In this document: one piece after another, positions 55,587-64,000 of the stretch | Layout of the letters: every line of letters starts with the position of its first letter | How positions within the stretch are numbered: the stretch's first letter is position 1 | From: JBMOPD01 sp049323615 | GTDB lineage: Bacteria > Bacillota > Desulfotomaculia > Desulfotomaculales > Desulfocucumaceae | Assembly: GCA_049323615.1 (NCBI GenBank) | Contig: JBMOPD010000094.1 | Coordinates: 62,001 to 126,000 of the forward strand | DNA length: 64,000 nt | Reading direction: 5' to 3' | Notes under the pieces: model-generated | Database searches by the model: none | What the model saw: only the letters and a program-made list of their open reading frames with translations | Told to the model about the DNA's origin: nothing | Translations under genes and position numbers: made by a program

Positions 55587-56065
55587 TATAGTGCAAATGC
55601 GCTGTCTATGAGGGACTGTGCCCTGTCTTCTTCCAGCTCTGTGGCCAGTACCAGTTCGCTTATCAGTATCTGCCTGGCGTTTTCCAGCATCTTCCGCTCA
55701 CCTGAAGATAATCCCTTTTCCTTTTCGCGGTTGATAAGGTTTCTGACCACCTCAGCAACCTCGTATATATCACCGCTTTTAATCTTCTCCAGATTGGCAC
55801 GGTACCTGCGGTTCCAGTTGGCCGACATACTGGTGCCCTGTTCTTTCAAGATGCCTATAACCTTCTGTACCCCTTCGCTGTCGATGACCTCCCGCAGCCC
55901 AACCTCCCGACAGTTGTTGATAGGGATCATTACTTTCATATCCCCCACAGGCAATTTCAATATATAGTACTGACGCTTTTCACCCAAAATTTCTTTCTCC
56001 TCGATTGATTCTATAACTCCTGCCCCGTGCATGGGGTACACGACTTTATCCCCTATCTTGTACAA
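55586..56065 (-). CDS. carD: CarD-family transcription regulator
   Basis: About 159 residues. The N-terminal RNA-polymerase-interacting (Tudor-like) domain reads YKIGDKVVYPMHGAGVIESI and GEKRQYYILKLPVGDMKVMI. The helical DNA-binding half contains WNRRYRANLEKIKSGDIYEV. Start TTG 56065, 9 bases after AGGAGG; the longer in-frame option includes that ribosome site. A strong promoter lies at 56102-56130. Confidence 0.94.
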   Translation of the reverse strand: MYKIGDKVVYPMHGAGVIESIEEKEILGEKRQYYILKLPVGDMKVMIPINNCREVGLREVIDSEGVQKVIGILKEQGTSMSANWNRRYRANLEKIKSGDIYEVAEVVRNLINREKEKGLSSGERKMLENARQILISELVLATELEEDRAQSLIDSAFAL

Positions 56066-56101
56066 CGCCGGACCCCTCCTACTAAACTCTATTCTAATAA
56101 T

Positions 56102-56130
56102 AGTATAGCACAAAGAGCATCATCTGTCAA
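56102..56130 (-). promoter_or_regulatory. carD promoter
   Basis: Minus strand TTGACA, 17-base spacer, TATACT: a near-consensus promoter. Confidence 0.85.
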
Positions 56131-56193
56131 AGAAACTATAATTTTAGCATAGCTGCCAGACAGTGTCAATAATTTTTTAATAATTCCATGTGT

Positions 56194-56223
56194 TTGACAG
56201 GACGAGCACCGGGTATGTATAAT
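56194..56223 (+). promoter_or_regulatory. Promoter of the 56270 gene
   Basis: TTGACA, 18-base spacer, TATAAT on the plus strand, divergent from the carD promoter 64 bases away. Confidence 0.85.
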
Positions 56224-56269
56224 TACTGCAAGATTTAAAATTTACATATTTTTTTGAGGAGTGAAACCG

Positions 56270-56668
56270 TTGGTTAAGGATATTGTTTTCGATGAATTTC
56301 AAAATACGGTTTCAGAACTTCTAATATATAACAGAAGCATCCTTGATGCCCTGGCCAAGATTCAGGAAACCAGCGCCACGCTCCACAAGTCTGTAATCAA
56401 ATCTGTCACCCGGTGCGGCTGCATAGAAATCAACGCCTCCAAGGCAAACATCCCTTCTGACGCCACCCTGGCTGACTTAAAACAAATCCTTGATTCTCAC
56501 GTTAAAGGTGAACTTTGCCAAAGTTGCCGGGAAAACATTGAAAAATCGGTGGGCAAGATGATGTTTTACACCACAGCGCTGTGCAACCTTCTGGATTTGA
56601 ACATGTATGACATATTGCTTAAAGAACAGAAACAGATGAAAATACTTGGTTACTATAATCTCGCGTAA
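56270..56668 (+). CDS. Conserved Firmicutes protein, possible MazG-like helical fold
   Basis: 132 residues from TTG 56270, 8 bases after GAGGAG. I recognise it only as a conserved clostridial family: EFQNTVSELLIYNRSILDAL, V-T-R-C-G-C-I-E-I-N-A, LCQSCRENIEKSVGKMMFYT and ALCNLLDLNMYDILLKEQKQ. The all-helical pattern with F-Y-T-T-A-L-C-N-L-L-D-L recalls MazG-type pyrophosphatases (tentative). Conserved Cys pairs are present. It is the only plus-strand gene in the right half. Confidence 0.75.
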   Translation: MVKDIVFDEFQNTVSELLIYNRSILDALAKIQETSATLHKSVIKSVTRCGCIEINASKANIPSDATLADLKQILDSHVKGELCQSCRENIEKSVGKMMFYTTALCNLLDLNMYDILLKEQKQMKILGYYNLA

Positions 56669-56679
56669 AATCCTCGCGG

Positions 56680-56722
56680 GTCGGGAATCCAGGAGCCAGA
56701 ATCCAGAATTCAGAATAACACC
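56680..56722. repeat. Heptamer-like array (AATCCAG/ATTCAGA)
   Basis: GGAATCC, AGGAGCC, AGAATCC, AGAATTC, AGAATAA in 7-base phase between convergent genes. Confidence 0.65.
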
Positions 56723-56762
56723 CGCCTTTAATGCCATAATGATTGGATTTTTTTCTCCCGGG

Positions 56763-57824
56763 TCATACGTGCCTTTCCTGGCCCAGCTGTTCTCTGTAGC
56801 GATTCAGGCCTTCCTTTATAGACCTTGCCCTTACCTCTCCTATGCCTTCCACCTCGTCCAGCTCCTGTATGGTGGCATTCAAAATTTTCTTGAGGGACCC
56901 GAATTCCTGGACCAGATTCTCTATCACAGGCAGGGGCAGCCTTGGTATTTTTTCAAGAATGCGGTAGCCTCTGGGGGATACGTTCTGATCCAGTATGCTG
57001 GTACTGCCCGGATACCCCAGTGCCCTGGTAATAAGGGAAAGATCCAGCAGATCCTCGGCCGGCCAACTGTTGATCATGGCCATTATGCTCTCGGGAGACT
57101 TTTCACCGGCGCCGGAACAGTAATCCTGTATCACCAGGAGGCCCTCGTCCTCCACGTTGGCCACCAACTCTTCCATCTGCATGGTGATCAGGCGTCCTTC
57201 AACCCCCAGCTCGCTGATGTACTTCTCAATTTCAGTCACCACCCGCAAAACCATTTCGGCCCTCTGGATGGACTTTGTCACATCAAAAAGGGTGACCGCC
57301 TCCTCAAACTCCAGTATGCTCAGTTCGGTGACCACCCTTTCGAATACCGACCTGTATTTTTCCAGTGTCTGCAGGGCCTGGTTGGCCTTGGTAAGAATCA
57401 CCCCCAGGTCCCTGAGCACATACTTGACATTCCCCTTGTATACGGTGATCACACCCCGGCGCTGGGAGATGGAAATGGCCAGGGCATCAATCTGTTTGGC
57501 CACCCGTTCGGCTGTGCGGTGCCTGATTCCGGTCTCGCTGGAGGGTATGCTCAGGTTCGGCACCAGCTGTGTATTGGCGGCCACAATCTTTTTCAAATCG
57601 GAACTGATGATTATGGCCCCGTCCATTTTGGCCAGCTCGTAAAGGTTCGCCGGAGAGAAATCGGCGTTTAACTGAAAACCTCCCTCGGCTATTTCGGCTA
57701 TTTCCGGGCTGTCGGTAATCACTATCAGAGCCCCGGTTTTGGCCCGCAGGATGTTTTCCAGCCCTTCCCGCAGGGGGGTGCCCGGAGCCACCACTTTCAA
57801 AATCTTCAACAGCTTATCTTCCAT
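56763..57824 (-). CDS. disA: Diadenylate cyclase, DNA integrity scanning protein DisA
   Basis: Makes c-di-AMP while scanning DNA. 353 residues. The N-terminal DAC domain has the D68-G69-A70 and R101-H102-R103 motifs; a helical linker follows, then a C-terminal helix-hairpin-helix region (DEVEGIGEVRARSIKEGLNR) for branched DNA. Downstream of radA, as in Bacillus. Confidence 0.97.
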   Translation of the reverse strand: MEDKLLKILKVVAPGTPLREGLENILRAKTGALIVITDSPEIAEIAEGGFQLNADFSPANLYELAKMDGAIIISSDLKKIVAANTQLVPNLSIPSSETGIRHRTAERVAKQIDALAISISQRRGVITVYKGNVKYVLRDLGVILTKANQALQTLEKYRSVFERVVTELSILEFEEAVTLFDVTKSIQRAEMVLRVVTEIEKYISELGVEGRLITMQMEELVANVEDEGLLVIQDYCSGAGEKSPESIMAMINSWPAEDLLDLSLITRALGYPGSTSILDQNVSPRGYRILEKIPRLPLPVIENLVQEFGSLKKILNATIQELDEVEGIGEVRARSIKEGLNRYREQLGQERHV

Positions 57825-57848
57825 CAGCTCTTCTCCATTTAAAAAGAT

Positions 57849-59207
57849 TTAAAGCCTTAAAGCGGCTTCAACGGCCTCTGTCAGTGTTTCCACCCCGATT
57901 ACCCGGATGGCTTCATTCGCCGCAGGGGAACGCCCCGCCCTCAGAGGAACCAGACATGTTGAAAATCCCAGCCTGGCCGCCTCAAGTATCCTTTTCTCCA
58001 GCTGGGGCACCGGCCTTATCTCCCCGGTCAGACCTATTTCCCCAATGGCCGCCAGCCCTGGGACGGCCGCTATTTCCTTGAAACTGGAGGCCAGCGCCAG
58101 GGCGATGCCCAGGTCAACGGCTGGCTCATCCAGCCTTGCACCACCCACCGCGTTGACATAGGCGTCCTGCCCCCCGAGGTGCAGCCCCACCCTTTTTTCA
58201 AGCACCGCCATGATCAGGGACACCCGGTTATAATCTACCCCGGCGGTCATCCGGCGGGGCACGCCGAAGCCGGTGGGGCAGACCAGGGCCTGAATTTCCA
58301 CCATCAGCGGCCGGTTCCCCTCCATGGTGGAAACCACCACTGATCCGGCCACATCCCCGCGGTTATTGTTGATCATGAACAGCTCCGACGGGTTGAAAAC
58401 TTCCTTCAACCCGTCGCCTTCCATCTGAAAGATGCCTATTTCATTGGTGGACCCGAAGCGGTTTTTTACACCCCTGAGGATGCGGAAGGAATGGTGTCTT
58501 TCCCCTTCAAAATACAGTACGGTGTCCACCATGTGTTCAAGCACCTTGGGCCCGGCCAGGGCGCCTTCCTTGGTCACATGCCCCACCAGAAAAATGGAAA
58601 TCCCTTCTGTTTTGGCCAGCCGCATCATCTGGGCGGCGCATTCCCTGACCTGGCCCACCCCTCCGGGTGATGAGGAAAGGTCCGGTTTAAACACCGCCTG
58701 TATGGAATCGACAATCACCAGTTCCGGGGCTATACCCCTTATATTTGCCTCCACCCGGTCTATGTCCGACTCGGCCGCCAGGTAGAGCGGGCCTTCTCCT
58801 ATTTTAAGCCGGGACGCCCTCATTTTTACCTGCTGCACCGATTCTTCACCGGACACATAAAGAACCTTTTTACCTGACCCGCATACCCGGGAGGCCGCCT
58901 GTATCAATAAAGTGGACTTGCCTATACCGGGGTCGCCGCCCAGCAAAACCAGGCTCCCGGGAACCACCCCGCCCCCCAGCACCCTGTCCAGTTCCTGAAT
59001 ACCGGTGGCAAAACGGTCTTCCTCCAAAAGGGGAATCTGGGAAATAGGCAGGGCTGCCGGGGAATAATTGCTGCCGCCCTTGGGGGCGGACCGGCTGACA
59101 CTTTCCTCTATCATTGTGTTCCATTCCCCGCAGCCCGGGCAGCGCCCCAGCCAGCGGGGGCTTACATAACCGCAGTCCCTGCAGGCGAACCTGGTCCTGG
59201 AAGACAT
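57849..59207 (-). CDS. radA: DNA repair protein RadA
   Basis: 452 residues. N-terminal zinc finger (C9, C12, C23, C26), RecA-like ATPase with GDPGIGKST (91-99), the KNRFG motif (L-R-G-V-K-N-R-F-G-S), and a Lon-like C-terminal domain. A DnaB-type branch-migration helicase. 25 bases from disA. Confidence 0.97.
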   Translation of the reverse strand: MSSRTRFACRDCGYVSPRWLGRCPGCGEWNTMIEESVSRSAPKGGSNYSPAALPISQIPLLEEDRFATGIQELDRVLGGGVVPGSLVLLGGDPGIGKSTLLIQAASRVCGSGKKVLYVSGEESVQQVKMRASRLKIGEGPLYLAAESDIDRVEANIRGIAPELVIVDSIQAVFKPDLSSSPGGVGQVRECAAQMMRLAKTEGISIFLVGHVTKEGALAGPKVLEHMVDTVLYFEGERHHSFRILRGVKNRFGSTNEIGIFQMEGDGLKEVFNPSELFMINNNRGDVAGSVVVSTMEGNRPLMVEIQALVCPTGFGVPRRMTAGVDYNRVSLIMAVLEKRVGLHLGGQDAYVNAVGGARLDEPAVDLGIALALASSFKEIAAVPGLAAIGEIGLTGEIRPVPQLEKRILEAARLGFSTCLVPLRAGRSPAANEAIRVIGVETLTEAVEAALRL

Positions 59208-59324
59208 AAAGACCCCCGGTCAGTATTCAGAATTCAAATCTGATCAACCACCAGATTTTATTATAACATTTAAGTATTAAAATTCTCAATAATTGAATTC
59301 CATAATTCACCAAAAATCAACACA

Positions 59325-59346
59325 GACCCGGTTTTTATACCGGGTC
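59325..59346 (-). terminator. Hairpin after clpC
   Basis: GACCCGG with CCGGGTC around 8 bases; the T-rich tract (TTTTT) comes 6 bases later. It may cause partial termination, since radA and disA follow. Confidence 0.5.
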
Positions 59347-59365
59347 CACAGAATCGGTTCGCGTG

Positions 59366-61801
59366 TCAAGCTTTCCTCACCAGCAGTGCATCCCCCTTCT
59401 TATCCATAACAACACTGTCGCCCTGCTTTACGGTGCCCTTGAGGAGTTCCTCCGCTATGCGGTCCTCCACCTGCTTCTGGATGGCCCTCCTCAACGGCCT
59501 GGCCCCGTAATTTTCATCAAACCCTTCTCCGGCCAGATATTCCTTGACTTTATCGGTAACCTCCAGGTTGATGTTGTTTTCCTTCATCCGGTCGGCCACT
59601 TCCTGCAGCATAAGGCTCACTATTTCTTTGATATGCTCCTTGTTAAGAGCGTGGAAGACAATTATTTCATCTATCCTGTTCAGGAATTCCGGCCTGAAGG
59701 TGCGCTTCAGCTCCTCGGTGACTTTTTCCTTCATCCTTTCATAACCGGATTCCTGCTGGTCGCCCGCCCTGAAGCCCAGGGTCGCCTCCCGGCGGATGGT
59801 GGACACCCCCACATTGGAGGTCATTATTATCACCGTGTTCCTGAAATCAACCACACGCCCCTTGGAGTCGGTGAGGCGGCCGTCCTCCAGCACCTGTAAA
59901 AGCACATTGAATACGTCCGGGTGGGCCTTTTCAATCTCATCCAGCAGCACCACCGAATAAGGCTTCCGGCGCACCGCCTCGGTCAGCTGGCCGCCCTCCT
60001 CGTAGCCCACGTAGCCGGGAGGAGCCCCCATCAGGCGGGACACGGCGAATTTTTCCATGTATTCGCTCATATCCAGGCGCACCATGGCGTCCTCGTCGCC
60101 AAACAGGGCATCGGCCAGCGCCCTGGCCAGTTCCGTCTTGCCGACCCCGGTGGGCCCCAGGAAGATAAAGGACCCGATGGGCCGCCTGGGATCCTTGAGT
60201 CCGGCCCTGGCCCGGCGAACGGCCCTGGAAACGGCCTTGACCGCCTCATCCTGGGCAACCACCCGCCGGTGCAGCACCTCCTCCATTTTAAGCAGCCGTT
60301 CGGTTTCTTCCTCGGCCAGCTTTTTGACCGGAATACCGGTCCAGGTGCTGACTATCTGGGCAATATCCTCCTCGTTAACGGTCAGCTCCTGGCCCCCCTG
60401 CTGCTGTTTCCAGCTTTCACGGGTGGAATCCAGTTCCTTCTTGAGGCCCTGCTCCCTGTCCCGCAGCTGGGCCGCCTTTTCAAACTCCTGGTTGTTGATG
60501 GCCGCCTCCTTTTCCTTGCGGACATCCTCCAGCTGCTTCTCGATGCTTTTGACATCGGGCGGAGCGGTATAGGCTTTCAACCTCACCCGGGACGAGGCCT
60601 CATCAATCAGGTCAATGGCCTTGTCCGGCAGGAAACGGTCGGTGATATACCGGTCGGAAAGCCGGGCCGCCGCAGTCAGGGCCTCGTCCGTGATCCTCAC
60701 CCGGTGGTGGGCCTCGTATTTATCCCGCAAACCCTTCAGTATTTCAACGGTTTCCTCCACCGTGGGCTCCTCCACCATGATGGGCTGGAAGCGCCTTTCC
60801 AGGGCGGGGTCCTTCTCGATATGCTTTCTGTACTCATCCAGGGTGGTGGCCCCGATGCACTGCAGCTCCCCTCTGGCCAGGGCCGGCTTCAGTATATTGG
60901 CGGCGTCAATGGCCCCCTCGGCGGCCCCCGCTCCGATAATGGTGTGCAGCTCATCGATAAAAATTATTATATTGCCCGCCGCAATTATTTCTTCAATGGC
61001 TTTTTTCAGCCTTTCTTCAAACTCCCCACGGTACTTGGTCCCGGCCACCATGGAGGCCAGATCCAGAGTTACCACCCTTTTATCCAGCAGCACCTCCGGG
61101 ACATTCCCGGCCACTATGCGCTGGGCCAGCCCTTCGGCGATGGCCGTTTTGCCCACACCGGGCTCCCCGATCAGCACCGGGTTGTTTTTGGTGCGGCGGC
61201 TCAGGATCTGAATCACTCTCTCAATTTCCTTCTCCCGTCCCACTACCGGGTCCAGCTTGCCCTGCCTGGCCATGTCCGAGAGGTCGCGGCTGAACCGGTC
61301 CAGGGTGTTGGTCTTGGCCCCCGTCTGGCAGGTGGTACAGGACTGGGCCTGGTCCCCGGCAAGGCCGGTTCCGCCAAGCAGCTTTATTACAGCCTGGCGC
61401 ACCCGGTCCAGGTCGGCCCCCATACCTTTCAGTACCTGGGCGGCTACGCCCTCGCCCTCCTTGATCAGGCCCAGCAGCAGGTGTTCGGTCCCCACGTAAT
61501 TGTGCCCCATCCGGCGGGCCTCTTCCACAGCCAGTTCCAGAATCTTTTTGCCCCTGGGGGTAAGGGTCAGTTCGTTGCCGGAAACTTCCTGGCCCCTGCC
61601 CACCATCTGCTCAACCAGATTCCGGACATTTTCGGCCTCCACGCCAAGGCCGGCCAGGATCTTGGCGGCCACTCCCTGGCCTTCCCTGATCAGTCCCAGT
61701 AATATATGCTCGGTGCCCACGTACGGGTGACCCAGCCGCATGGCTTCTTCCTGGGCCAGGAACAGAACCTTCTGGGCCCTTTCGGTAAATCTGTTGAACA
61801 T
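59366..61801 (-). CDS. clpC: ATP-dependent Clp protease ATP-binding subunit ClpC
   Basis: 811 residues. Two N-terminal Clp repeats (1-145), AAA+ module 1 with GEPGVGKTA, a UVR/coiled-coil middle domain near 415-455, AAA+ module 2 with GPTGVGKTELARALADALFG. Unfolds substrates for ClpP, including McsB-phosphorylated proteins. Last stress gene of the CtsR operon. Confidence 0.98.
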   Translation of the reverse strand: MFNRFTERAQKVLFLAQEEAMRLGHPYVGTEHILLGLIREGQGVAAKILAGLGVEAENVRNLVEQMVGRGQEVSGNELTLTPRGKKILELAVEEARRMGHNYVGTEHLLLGLIKEGEGVAAQVLKGMGADLDRVRQAVIKLLGGTGLAGDQAQSCTTCQTGAKTNTLDRFSRDLSDMARQGKLDPVVGREKEIERVIQILSRRTKNNPVLIGEPGVGKTAIAEGLAQRIVAGNVPEVLLDKRVVTLDLASMVAGTKYRGEFEERLKKAIEEIIAAGNIIIFIDELHTIIGAGAAEGAIDAANILKPALARGELQCIGATTLDEYRKHIEKDPALERRFQPIMVEEPTVEETVEILKGLRDKYEAHHRVRITDEALTAAARLSDRYITDRFLPDKAIDLIDEASSRVRLKAYTAPPDVKSIEKQLEDVRKEKEAAINNQEFEKAAQLRDREQGLKKELDSTRESWKQQQGGQELTVNEEDIAQIVSTWTGIPVKKLAEEETERLLKMEEVLHRRVVAQDEAVKAVSRAVRRARAGLKDPRRPIGSFIFLGPTGVGKTELARALADALFGDEDAMVRLDMSEYMEKFAVSRLMGAPPGYVGYEEGGQLTEAVRRKPYSVVLLDEIEKAHPDVFNVLLQVLEDGRLTDSKGRVVDFRNTVIIMTSNVGVSTIRREATLGFRAGDQQESGYERMKEKVTEELKRTFRPEFLNRIDEIIVFHALNKEHIKEIVSLMLQEVADRMKENNINLEVTDKVKEYLAGEGFDENYGARPLRRAIQKQVEDRIAEELLKGTVKQGDSVVMDKKGDALLVRKA

Positions 61802-61838
61802 GAAAATACCTCCTTAGTTAATACTGCCAACTAGTTCT

Positions 61839-62909
61839 CTATATTTTTTTCTCGCTAAGGGTTTCCCTGATCATGCCGGCCCTGATCACGTCCCGGGCCA
61901 TGGGTGAAATCTCCCTGCCGGCCCTCTTCACCATGAAAGCCGGCCTGATCATCACCATCAGCTCGGTGACCAGACCGGACGGTATAAAATCAATAATACT
62001 CATGCTGACACCCAGCCTTAAATCCGAGAGCAGCCTTACAGCCTCCTCGGAGGACATTACCCGGGCGTTGCTGAGCAGTCCGTAAGCCCTCCACACCCTG
62101 TCCTCGATTTGCTCCCTGCGTTCCCTGATCAGAGCTTCCCGGGCGGCCCGCTCGCTGGATATTACCTGCCAGGCTACGGAAATAATGGCGGAAATAATAT
62201 CCTCCTCAGTGGGACCCAGGGTTACCTGGTTCGATATCTGGAACAGATTGCCGGAAGCCTCTGTGCCCTCTCCGTACAGGCCCCGCACGGCCAGTCCCAG
62301 CTTGGAAACCGACCCCAGCACGTCCCGGATCCGGTTTACCATCACCAGGCCGGGCAGGTGAAGCATCACCGAAGCCCTCAGGCCGGTTCCCACGTTGGTG
62401 GGGCAGGCCGTGAGATAGCCCAGCTTTTCGTCATAGGCATACTCCAGGGTTTTCTCCAGGGCGTCGTCAATTTTATTGATTCTTTCCCAGGCCTCTTTTA
62501 ACTGCAGCCCCGGCAGGAGGCATTGCAGCCGCAGGTGGTCTTCCTCGTTGACCATTATGCTGTATACCTCATCATCCCCCAGGACAACAGCCTTTTTCTG
62601 GCAGTTTTCCAGCAGGTCGGGGCTGATCAGGTGCTTCTCCACTAGTATTTGTCTCTCCACCGGGGTCAATTCACTCATCTCGGTCAGTTCCAGGTTCCCC
62701 AGCCGCTCACTTTGGTTAATTTTATCCACGGCCAGTCTTACCGAATGAATTATCTGCCGGGCGTCCGACTCCGAAAGCAGGTGGGGGAACGGAAAATTCA
62801 ACAGGTTCCTGGCCACCCTTAACCGGCTGCTGATGACAATATCCGGTTCCGGCCCGCTGGCGTCCATCCAGTGGCTGTGGGCAGTGTTCACCGTTTTTTT
62901 AATAGACAC
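61839..62909 (-). CDS. mcsB: Protein-arginine kinase McsB
   Basis: Phosphorylates arginines to mark proteins for ClpCP. About 356 residues from GTG 62909, one base after the mcsA stop codon and 7 bases after GGGAGGGG. Phosphagen-kinase motifs: PDIVISSRLRVARNL, VVLGDDEVYSIMVNEEDHLR, the C-P-T-N-V-G-T-G-L-R loop with its active-site Cys. Upstream in-frame sequence belongs to mcsA. Confidence 0.96.
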   Translation of the reverse strand: MSIKKTVNTAHSHWMDASGPEPDIVISSRLRVARNLLNFPFPHLLSESDARQIIHSVRLAVDKINQSERLGNLELTEMSELTPVERQILVEKHLISPDLLENCQKKAVVLGDDEVYSIMVNEEDHLRLQCLLPGLQLKEAWERINKIDDALEKTLEYAYDEKLGYLTACPTNVGTGLRASVMLHLPGLVMVNRIRDVLGSVSKLGLAVRGLYGEGTEASGNLFQISNQVTLGPTEEDIISAIISVAWQVISSERAAREALIRERREQIEDRVWRAYGLLSNARVMSSEEAVRLLSDLRLGVSMSIIDFIPSGLVTELMVMIRPAFMVKRAGREISPMARDVIRAGMIRETLSEKKI

Positions 62910-62910
62910 C

Positions 62911-63432
62911 TCAGTTCCCCTCCCCGGCCAGCTCTTTTTCCATCTCTCTGATTTGGTCCCGGAGTTTGGCTGCTTCTTCAAATTCCTCCCGGCTGATGGC
63001 CTCTTTCAGTTTAACCTTGAGCCGGTCTATTTTTTTGGACAGCTTTACCTTGCCCCCGGTCCGTTCAGGCACTTTCCCGGTGTGCCTGCTGGTCCCGTGT
63101 ATGCGCCGGAAGACAGGATCAAGCCGGTCGCCGAACTGCCGGTAGCAGTCCCCGCAGCCCAAGAGCCCGCTTTTGGCGAACTGGGCCTCGCTGAGGCCGC
63201 AGCTGGGGCATTTTTCACCCTGGGTCAGGGCGGGAGTGAAAGGAGAAGCTGTGGGGTTCGCAAAAAGACCGGCCAATAAATTATGCAGGTTCATCTGGGG
63301 TATCAATCCGAAACTTTCGGCCTGCACCTCCCTGGCACACTGCTCACAAAGGTGCATAACCTTCTTTTTATTGTTTATTATTTCTGTAAGGTGAACCACT
63401 GCAGGCCTTTCCTGGCAGCGCTCGCAATTCAT
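62911..63432 (-). CDS. mcsA: McsA, zinc-binding activator of McsB
   Basis: 173 residues. Four CxxC pairs (C3/C6, C29/C32, C75/C78, C93/C96) bind zinc. A C-terminal UVR domain (about 133-168, LKEAISREEFEEAAKLRDQI) follows. Partner of McsB and sensor of oxidative or heavy-metal stress in related bacteria. Between ctsR and mcsB. Confidence 0.96.
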   Translation of the reverse strand: MNCERCQERPAVVHLTEIINNKKKVMHLCEQCAREVQAESFGLIPQMNLHNLLAGLFANPTASPFTPALTQGEKCPSCGLSEAQFAKSGLLGCGDCYRQFGDRLDPVFRRIHGTSRHTGKVPERTGGKVKLSKKIDRLKVKLKEAISREEFEEAAKLRDQIREMEKELAGEGN

Positions 63433-63435
63433 ATA

Positions 63436-63912
63436 CTACTCCTCCCTTTCATTAAGCTGAAGCAGGGAAATAATCATCGCCTTCAATATCAAGGCCCGCA
63501 ACTGATCCCTGGCCGGCAGGGCTATCCGCAACACATCCCGGCTCAGGGCGGCCTTCATCATGGCTGCCTCCCTGCGGGTAATAAAATCTTCTTCCAGCAT
63601 CCGGCGGATAATGCCCTCCATCCCGTATTGACTGATGTTCCCCCCGATGAGGTCGCACAGGTAGCTCACGGTGTCAACCCTGTCGTCCATGGCCAGTTTG
63701 ACTATACGCACATAACCGCCGCCGCCCCGCCTGCTTTCCACAACAAATCCGTGCTCCACCGTAAACCTGGTGGACAGCACATAATTAATCTGGGACGGCA
63801 CGCAGTTGAACTTTTCGGCCAGCACATTCCTCTGGATTTCAACCTGCCCCTGTTTGCTCTTGTCTATTAGCTCTTTCAGGTATTTTTCGATCAGGTCGGA
63901 TATGTTGGACAT
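63436..63912 (-). CDS. ctsR: Transcriptional repressor CtsR
   Basis: 158 residues. N-terminal winged helix (ISDLIEKYLKELIDKSKQGQ, FNCVPSQINYVLSTRFT) with the glycine-rich wing ESRRGGGGYVRIVKL; the C-terminal domain is targeted by McsB. Represses its own operon through heptad repeats found directly upstream. Confidence 0.97.
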   Translation of the reverse strand: MSNISDLIEKYLKELIDKSKQGQVEIQRNVLAEKFNCVPSQINYVLSTRFTVEHGFVVESRRGGGGYVRIVKLAMDDRVDTVSYLCDLIGGNISQYGMEGIIRRMLEEDFITRREAAMMKAALSRDVLRIALPARDQLRALILKAMIISLLQLNEREE

Positions 63913-63943
63913 CTACGCACACCACTTCCTTGGCTGATTTTAA

Positions 63944-63991
63944 TCTTGACTGACCTTAATTTTATTATTGACCTTAACTGACCTTTTTAAC
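63944..63991 (-). promoter_or_regulatory. CtsR operator and ctsR operon promoter
   Basis: Minus-strand GGTCAGTTAAGGTCAA (63983-63968) matches the direct-heptad CtsR box, and a further GGTCAGTCAAGAT lies downstream near 63956-63944. A candidate promoter (TTGTTA, 18 bases, AATAAT) overlaps the first box, so binding should block polymerase. Confidence 0.7.
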
Positions 63992-64000
63992 AAATTTATT

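Noticed and set aside
63436..63912. HrcA/CIRCE control of the clp operon
   Set aside because: No TTAGCACTC-N9-GAGTGCTAA inverted repeat upstream of ctsR; the sequence fits CtsR heptads instead.

Overview
The window reads as a chromosome segment of a moderately GC-rich, spore-forming Gram-positive anaerobe, most like the Pelotomaculum/Desulfotomaculum group of Peptococcaceae. This is inferred from gene order (ctsR-mcsA-mcsB-clpC-radA-disA, carD-yacL-ispD-ispF-gltX-cysE-cysS-mrnC-rlmB-yacP-sigH), from sporulation-linked genes (cwlD, sigH, disA) and from a Cys-rich EF-Tu. No database was searched. Almost everything is on the minus strand, so transcription runs from high to low coordinates.

Layout from right to left along transcription. 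64.0-56.7 kb: a CtsR-controlled stress operon (ctsR, mcsA, mcsB, clpC) continuing into radA and disA. 56.1-46.2 kb: carD, a PIN/TRAM membrane protein, ispD, ispF, gltX, cysE, cysS, mini-RNase III, rlmB, yacP and sigH. 46.2-45.6 kb: five tRNA genes (Thr-TGT, Tyr, fMet, Thr-GGT, Met) with one clear promoter and a strong terminator. 45.4-41.8 kb: a peptide quorum-sensing locus of agr type (agrC, agrB, a 38-residue agrD, a LytTR regulator), followed by a degenerate receiver-domain gene. 41.6-24.1 kb: tuf copy 2, rpmG, secE, nusG, rplK, rplA, rplJ, rplL, rpoB, rpoC, an L7Ae-like gene, rpsL, rpsG, fusA and tuf copy 1. 24.1-8.9 kb: the S10-spc-alpha ribosomal superoperon, from rpsJ to rplQ with rpoA. 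8.8-4.4 kb: the ECF transporter module (ecfA1, ecfA2, ecfT), truA, rplM and rpsI. 4.3-0 kb is mixed: a MazE/MazF-type pair (+), cwlD, a small starch-binding-module protein, upp (+), an unknown helical protein and the 3' part of acuA (+).

Two things stand out. The agr locus is an accessory signalling island inserted between sigH/tRNAs and tuf/rpmG. Its predicted autoinducer peptide carries Ser where most AgrD peptides carry Cys, and three direct repeats at an exact 21-bp period lie upstream of agrC. Second, many intergenic gaps hold degenerate arrays with a 7-bp period in several sequence families. Some are arranged head-to-head and would fold as long imperfect hairpins in the transcript, one doubles as the rpsI terminator, and several run into gene ends and encode odd C-terminal tails (cwlD, ecfA2, ispD, gltX).

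Other points: the two tuf genes are identical except in their last codons; adk is missing from its usual place between secY and map; S14, L36, L33, S4 and L24 all carry Cys zinc motifs; the first beta strand of ecfA1 has no standard start codon in frame. No rRNA, CRISPR array, prophage or intact insertion sequence was seen.
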